16,691 nucleotides of DNA from UBA1774 sp045628925 (lineage in GTDB: Bacteria > Bacillota > Clostridia > Oscillospirales > Oscillospiraceae), in the NCBI GenBank assembly GCA_045628925.1, contig JAZQQF010000043.1, positions 1 through 16,691 of the forward strand. Direction: 5' to 3'. The translations under genes and the position numbers were made by a program. Shown here in pieces: positions 14,103 through 16,691 of the stretch. Under the pieces are notes generated by a model, which did no database searches, was not told where the DNA came from, and saw nothing but the letters and a program-made list of their open reading frames with translations. Within the stretch, counting starts at the first letter, position 1, and each line of letters starts with the position of its first letter.

Positions 14103-14184
14103 AAAACGGAACCTCCGTCATAGAATCGGAATAGAATGATCCGGCGGCAGAGCTGCCGGGCAGGAACAGGGGGAGGTGCTGGAA
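14103..14184. other. Divergent intergenic region with TAGAAT direct repeat and hairpin
   Basis: The 82 nt between the metallophosphoesterase and the three-gene operon contain ATAGAAT twice (14120-14126 and 14131-14137) and a short GGCAG/CTGCC hairpin (14146-14157). TAGAAT could be a plus-strand -10 box, but no good -35 lies at the right distance, so no promoter is called with confidence. Confidence 0.35.
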
Positions 14185-14436
14185 TTGGAAAAGGAACTTC
14201 GGCCGCTGGCCGAAACACAGCTTCCCGTCGGCGCGGACGGGGAGAAGCTGGCCGCACTCAGCCAGTCGCCGGACGGGCAGAAGGTGCGCGCCATGCTGGG
14301 GGACGAGGCGAAGCTGACGCAGGCCATTCAGAACGGGGACACCGCCGCGCTCAGGGCCGCGATGGAGACCGTTCTCCGCTCCGAGGAGGGAAAACGCCTG
14401 TTCACTCAGCTGGGCGCGATCCTGAGGAAGCCCTGA
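14185..14436 (+). CDS. Small unknown protein 1 of 3, 83 aa, TTG start
   Basis: No family recognised. The product (MEKELRPLAETQLPVGADGEKLAAL, with the M encoded by TTG) is acidic and helical, with SPDGQKVRAMLGDEAKLTQAIQNGDTAALRAAMETVL and SEEGKRLFTQLGAIL. The pattern of short amphipathic helices recurs in the next gene (SDPEAMARLKQLASALGG), so the two may be related. A GTG at 14176 is an alternative start, but it falls inside the GGGGGAGG ribosome binding site (14169-14176). The TTG at 14185 lies 8 nt after it and is preferred. The stop overlaps the ATG of the following gene (TGATG), indicating translational coupling. Confidence 0.7.
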   Translation: MEKELRPLAETQLPVGADGEKLAALSQSPDGQKVRAMLGDEAKLTQAIQNGDTAALRAAMETVLRSEEGKRLFTQLGAILRKP

Positions 14437-14789
14437 TGGACGGACTTGAGGAAACGCTGGGGGCCATGCTGTCCGACCCGGAGGCCATGGCGCGGCTCAA
14501 GCAGCTGGCCTCCGCCCTCGGCGGCACGATGGGCATGGGGACGCCCGCGCAGGAGCCTGCGGGAAAAGCGGCGGCTCCCGCGCTGCCGCCGGTGGACAGC
14601 CGCCTGACGGAGCTGCTGGGGAAGCTGCTGCGCGCCTATTCGACCAGCTCGGAGGCCATGCAGCTGGTAGCGTCTCTGAAACCGTGGCTGCAGCCCCAGC
14701 GGGCGGAAAAGCTGGAAAAGGCCATGCGCATTGCCCATTTTGCCCGGGCTGCGCGGGCCGTTCTGCCGGAGCTGCTGCCCGGCAGCTGA
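14436..14789 (+). CDS. Small unknown protein 2 of 3, 117 aa
   Basis: No named family. It has an N-terminal helical part (MDGLEETLGAMLSDPEAMARLKQLASALGG), a Met/Gly/Ala/Pro-rich linker (about 31-52), and a C-terminal part (LLGKLLRAYSTSSEAMQLVASLKPWLQPQRAEKLEKAMRIAHFARAARAVLPELL) that looks like a basic amphipathic bundle. No membrane segment or signal is evident. I have the impression that similar small proteins occur in sporulating Clostridia, but cannot name a function. The open frame extends upstream to 14136 through the first gene in another frame. The ATG at 14436, overlapping that gene's stop, is the sensible start. Confidence 0.72.
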   Translation: MDGLEETLGAMLSDPEAMARLKQLASALGGTMGMGTPAQEPAGKAAAPALPPVDSRLTELLGKLLRAYSTSSEAMQLVASLKPWLQPQRAEKLEKAMRIAHFARAARAVLPELLPGS

Positions 14790-14802
14790 AAGGACGGGGG
14801 AT

Positions 14803-15000
14803 TTGGAAAACGGAAAGCCGCCGGAAGCGTGTGCTTCGCCGCCGGAACAGCCGAAACAGCGGGGGCCGCTGCTGCAGCTGCCGGGAAAACTGGATACCGG
14901 CGACCTGCTGCTGCTCCTCATCCTGTTTCTCATCTGGCTGGAAAAGGAGGACGAAGAGATTTTGATCCTTCTCTCCGCCCTCCTGGTCATGAGTCTGTGA
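14803..15000 (+). CDS. Small membrane protein 3 of 3, 65 aa, TTG start
   Basis: A short product starting at TTG 14803, 13 nt after the previous stop, with a GGACGGGGG Shine-Dalgarno-like stretch upstream. A polar Pro-rich N terminus (about 1-25, ENGKPPEACASPPEQPKQRG) is followed by LDTGDLLLLLILFLIWL (about 30-46), a charged KEDEE turn and ILILLSALLVMSL at the C terminus. It therefore has one or two short hydrophobic segments and should sit in the membrane. No family is named. Its position suggests it anchors or works with the two preceding proteins. The stop lies 3 nt from the convergent gene's stop, and no terminator fits between. Confidence 0.65.
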   Translation: MENGKPPEACASPPEQPKQRGPLLQLPGKLDTGDLLLLLILFLIWLEKEDEEILILLSALLVMSL

Positions 15001-15003
15001 AAT

Positions 15004-15744
15004 TCAGCTGCTGAAAACGAACAGGCTGTCCGCCGGGGCTGCCAGCTCCGGCGCGCCCGCGGTCATGCGATAGAGGAGCGTGTCGCCATCCCGGCGCTCG
15101 GCTGCCTCCAGCAGGCCGGTCTCGATGGAAATATAGTAGGTCATGCGGTACCCGGTCGCCGCTTCGCGGGCGGAGACCATGATACGCCACGCGCCGTTCA
15201 GCCGGACGTATCCGGCGTCCTCGATCTGCTCCGGCGCGAGGGAGAGCACATTTTCATAGGTGGGGAGCATCTGCAGCGTGTCCGAAAGCTCCGGGTCGGA
15301 GACCGCGTAGGACGCGGCGTTCTGCGTGTCCGCCCCGTACCAGATGCGCACGGTGCTGCCGGAAGCAAGCACATTTTTCGGCTCCTGCGACCCATCTGCC
15401 GCCTGCATCAGGATGCGGCTCGCGCCGTTCTTCTGCCAGACCTGCACGTTCCATTTCTGGCTGCCGCCGCTCCAGAAGCTCTCCACGGTGAGCATACGGG
15501 AATAACTGTCGGGCCGGACCAGCGTTCCCACCACGGCCTGAACCGTTTCCGGCGTGACCTCGGCGGTCAGCACGTCGCCGGAGCCGGTGTCCTCCCCGCG
15601 GGGGATCGCCGCCGTGGTCTGCGGCAGGATGACCGGCGCGGTGTCCGTCCGGAACCAGCCGAAGCGCAGCGCCAGCCAGACGGCGGCGCAGGCCAGCAGG
15701 ACCATCAGAACGCTGAGAACGACGAGCTTCCCCCGGTCTTTCAT
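15004..15744 (-). CDS. Membrane-anchored extracytoplasmic protein, 246 aa
   Basis: A bitopic protein with a short basic N terminus (MKDRGK), one hydrophobic segment (about 7-28) and an extracytoplasmic domain of about 210 residues. Cys19 within VLLAC is lipobox-like, but hydrophobic residues continue after it, so a signal anchor is more likely than a lipoprotein. The domain is beta-rich, with SFWSGGSQKWNVQVWQKNG, SGSTVRIWYGAD, GAWRIMVSA and YRMTYYISIETGLLEAAERRDGDTLLYRM. This is loosely like LolA/MucB-type lipid- or polymer-binding folds, an impression only. It overlaps the stop of the TagO/WecA-like gene by 4 nt (ATGA), suggesting a linked role in envelope polymer metabolism. Confidence 0.75.
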   Translation of the reverse strand: MKDRGKLVVLSVLMVLLACAAVWLALRFGWFRTDTAPVILPQTTAAIPRGEDTGSGDVLTAEVTPETVQAVVGTLVRPDSYSRMLTVESFWSGGSQKWNVQVWQKNGASRILMQAADGSQEPKNVLASGSTVRIWYGADTQNAASYAVSDPELSDTLQMLPTYENVLSLAPEQIEDAGYVRLNGAWRIMVSAREAATGYRMTYYISIETGLLEAAERRDGDTLLYRMTAGAPELAAPADSLFVFSS

Positions 15745-16691
15745 TTCGATTTCGGGTCTTCCTGCGAAGGAGCCTCCTGCGCAGGCTGGTCGGGCTTTTC
15801 AGCCTCCTGCTCATGGTGCTGCTTGGAGAAAACAAAGCGGGCGATGACGCCGATGGCGGCAAAGGCCAGCACAAGGACGAGCGCCTTCATCGTGCCGGAG
15901 GTGGCGAGGATGACGGCGGAAAGCCCGAACACGGTGCTGATGCAGTAGAGGATGGCGACGGCCTGCTTCTGGTTCAGGCCCATGTCGATGAGCCGGTGAT
16001 GCACGTGACCCCGGTCGGCGTGCATGGGACTCTGCCCGTGGGCCACGCGGCGCACGATGGCAAAGATCGTGTCGAACAGCGGGAGGGCCAGCGCGAGGAA
16101 GGGCAGGATGAACGAAATGATGGCATAGGTCTTGAACAGACCGATGACGGACATGGTGGCAAGTACGTACCCCAGCAGCAGCGCACCCGTATCCCCGGCG
16201 AAGATCTTCGCGGGGTTCAGGTTGTAGGGCATGAAGCCGATGCAGGCCCCTGCCAGCGCCGCCATGATGATGGCGACGTTCACCTCGCTCACCAGCAGGG
16301 CGATGACCAGCATGGTCACGCTGCCGATGGCGCTCACACCTACGGCAAGCCCGTCCAGCCCGTCGATGAGGTTGACGGAGTTGGTCACCAGAACGATCCA
16401 GAAAACGGTGATGGGGATGCTGAGCCAGCCGAGGACCAGCCATTCGCTGTGCCCGAACAGCACCGGAGTGGTGACCATCTCGACGCGCATGCCGTGACAG
16501 ACGGCCAGGACCGCCGCCGCCAGCTGACACAGCAGCTTGACCCACCATTTCAGCGGCACGATATCGTCGATCACGCCGGTGGTGACGATGACGATACACC
16601 CCAGCAGCATACCCCGCACCTGCATATCCACATTGGCGAACAGCAGCGTGCTGAGGATGAAGCCGAAGAACACGGCGAGACCGCCGAGGCG
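15741..16691 (-). CDS. TagO/WecA-family undecaprenyl-phosphate GlcNAc-1-P transferase, 5' end outside window
   Basis: A polytopic membrane enzyme that transfers a sugar-1-phosphate from a UDP-sugar to undecaprenyl phosphate, the first step of wall teichoic acid or related polymers. The frame stays open to the window edge, where RLGGLAVFFGF, typical of about residue 45 in the family, is read. Roughly 35-50 N-terminal residues are therefore outside. Key motifs in the 316 visible residues: DD at about 42-43 (GVIDDIVPL), NLIDGLDGLA at about 107-116, FAGDTG at about 165-169, and HADRGHVHHRL at about 224-234, the nucleotide-binding loop of WecA/TagO enzymes. A polar Glu/Gln/Pro tail follows the last membrane segment. 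The UDP-sugar used is probably GlcNAc, but this cannot be proven by eye. Confidence 0.93.
   Translation of the reverse strand, partial: RLGGLAVFFGFILSTLLFANVDMQVRGMLLGCIVIVTTGVIDDIVPLKWWVKLLCQLAAAVLAVCHGMRVEMVTTPVLFGHSEWLVLGWLSIPITVFWIVLVTNSVNLIDGLDGLAVGVSAIGSVTMLVIALLVSEVNVAIIMAALAGACIGFMPYNLNPAKIFAGDTGALLLGYVLATMSVIGLFKTYAIISFILPFLALALPLFDTIFAIVRRVAHGQSPMHADRGHVHHRLIDMGLNQKQAVAILYCISTVFGLSAVILATSGTMKALVLVLAFAAIGVIARFVFSKQHHEQEAEKPDQPAQEAPSQEDPKSK

Noticed and set aside
14136..14435. Longer frame upstream of the 117-aa gene, giving 217 aa
   Set aside because: It overlaps the first small gene completely, its extra part is Arg/Gly-rich shadow sequence, and the ATG at 14436 is coupled to the first gene's stop.
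1..16691. CRISPR arrays, tRNA or rRNA genes, insertion sequences
   Set aside because: No regularly spaced direct repeats, no tRNA-like cloverleaf and no transposase or integrase motifs were noticed. A covariance-model or repeat search would be needed to exclude small elements.

Overview
The window looks like chromosomal DNA from a GC-rich, strictly anaerobic Clostridia-type Firmicute, possibly of the Oscillospiraceae/Ruminococcaceae. This is inferred from strong AGGAGG-type ribosome binding sites with GTG and TTG starts, a TagO/WecA-type lipid-linked glycosyl phosphotransferase, a Tex protein, and a helix-turn-helix protein fused to desulfoferrodoxin (an anaerobe's superoxide reductase). No species can be assigned by eye. 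No RNA gene, IS element, CRISPR array or integrase was seen.

Layout. 1-800 is the end of the ribosomal protein operon rplM-rpsI, closed by a strong terminator. 1012-7195 is an accessory island of two large genes divergently transcribed from a 298-bp region: a 728-aa calpain-like (family C2) cysteine protease and a 1232-aa protein with no recognised domain. Their C-terminal parts appear homologous, and their predicted promoters share the same design, so they probably form one functional unit. This pair is the best candidate here for an undescribed system.

7312-8780 is a second divergent pair: a winged-helix plus PD-(D/E)XK nuclease-like protein facing an HTH-desulforedoxin-superoxide reductase fusion. 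An inverted repeat overlaps the -35 of the fusion gene. 8909-11006 holds a LysR regulator with a hotdog acyl-CoA thioesterase on the minus strand and a divergent cupin gene. Their intergenic region carries two dyads resembling LysR-type operator sites and promoters for both directions.

11068-14102 is housekeeping on the minus strand: Tex preceded by a small overlapping gene with its own promoter, and a YfcE-like metallophosphoesterase. 14185-15000 is a plus-strand operon of three small unrecognised genes, two with TTG starts, ending in a one-segment membrane protein. 15004-16691 is a minus-strand pair: a TagO/WecA-family enzyme cut by the window edge, coupled through a 4-nt overlap to a membrane-anchored extracytoplasmic protein. 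Very long open frames opposite the large genes are GC-bias shadows and were left out.
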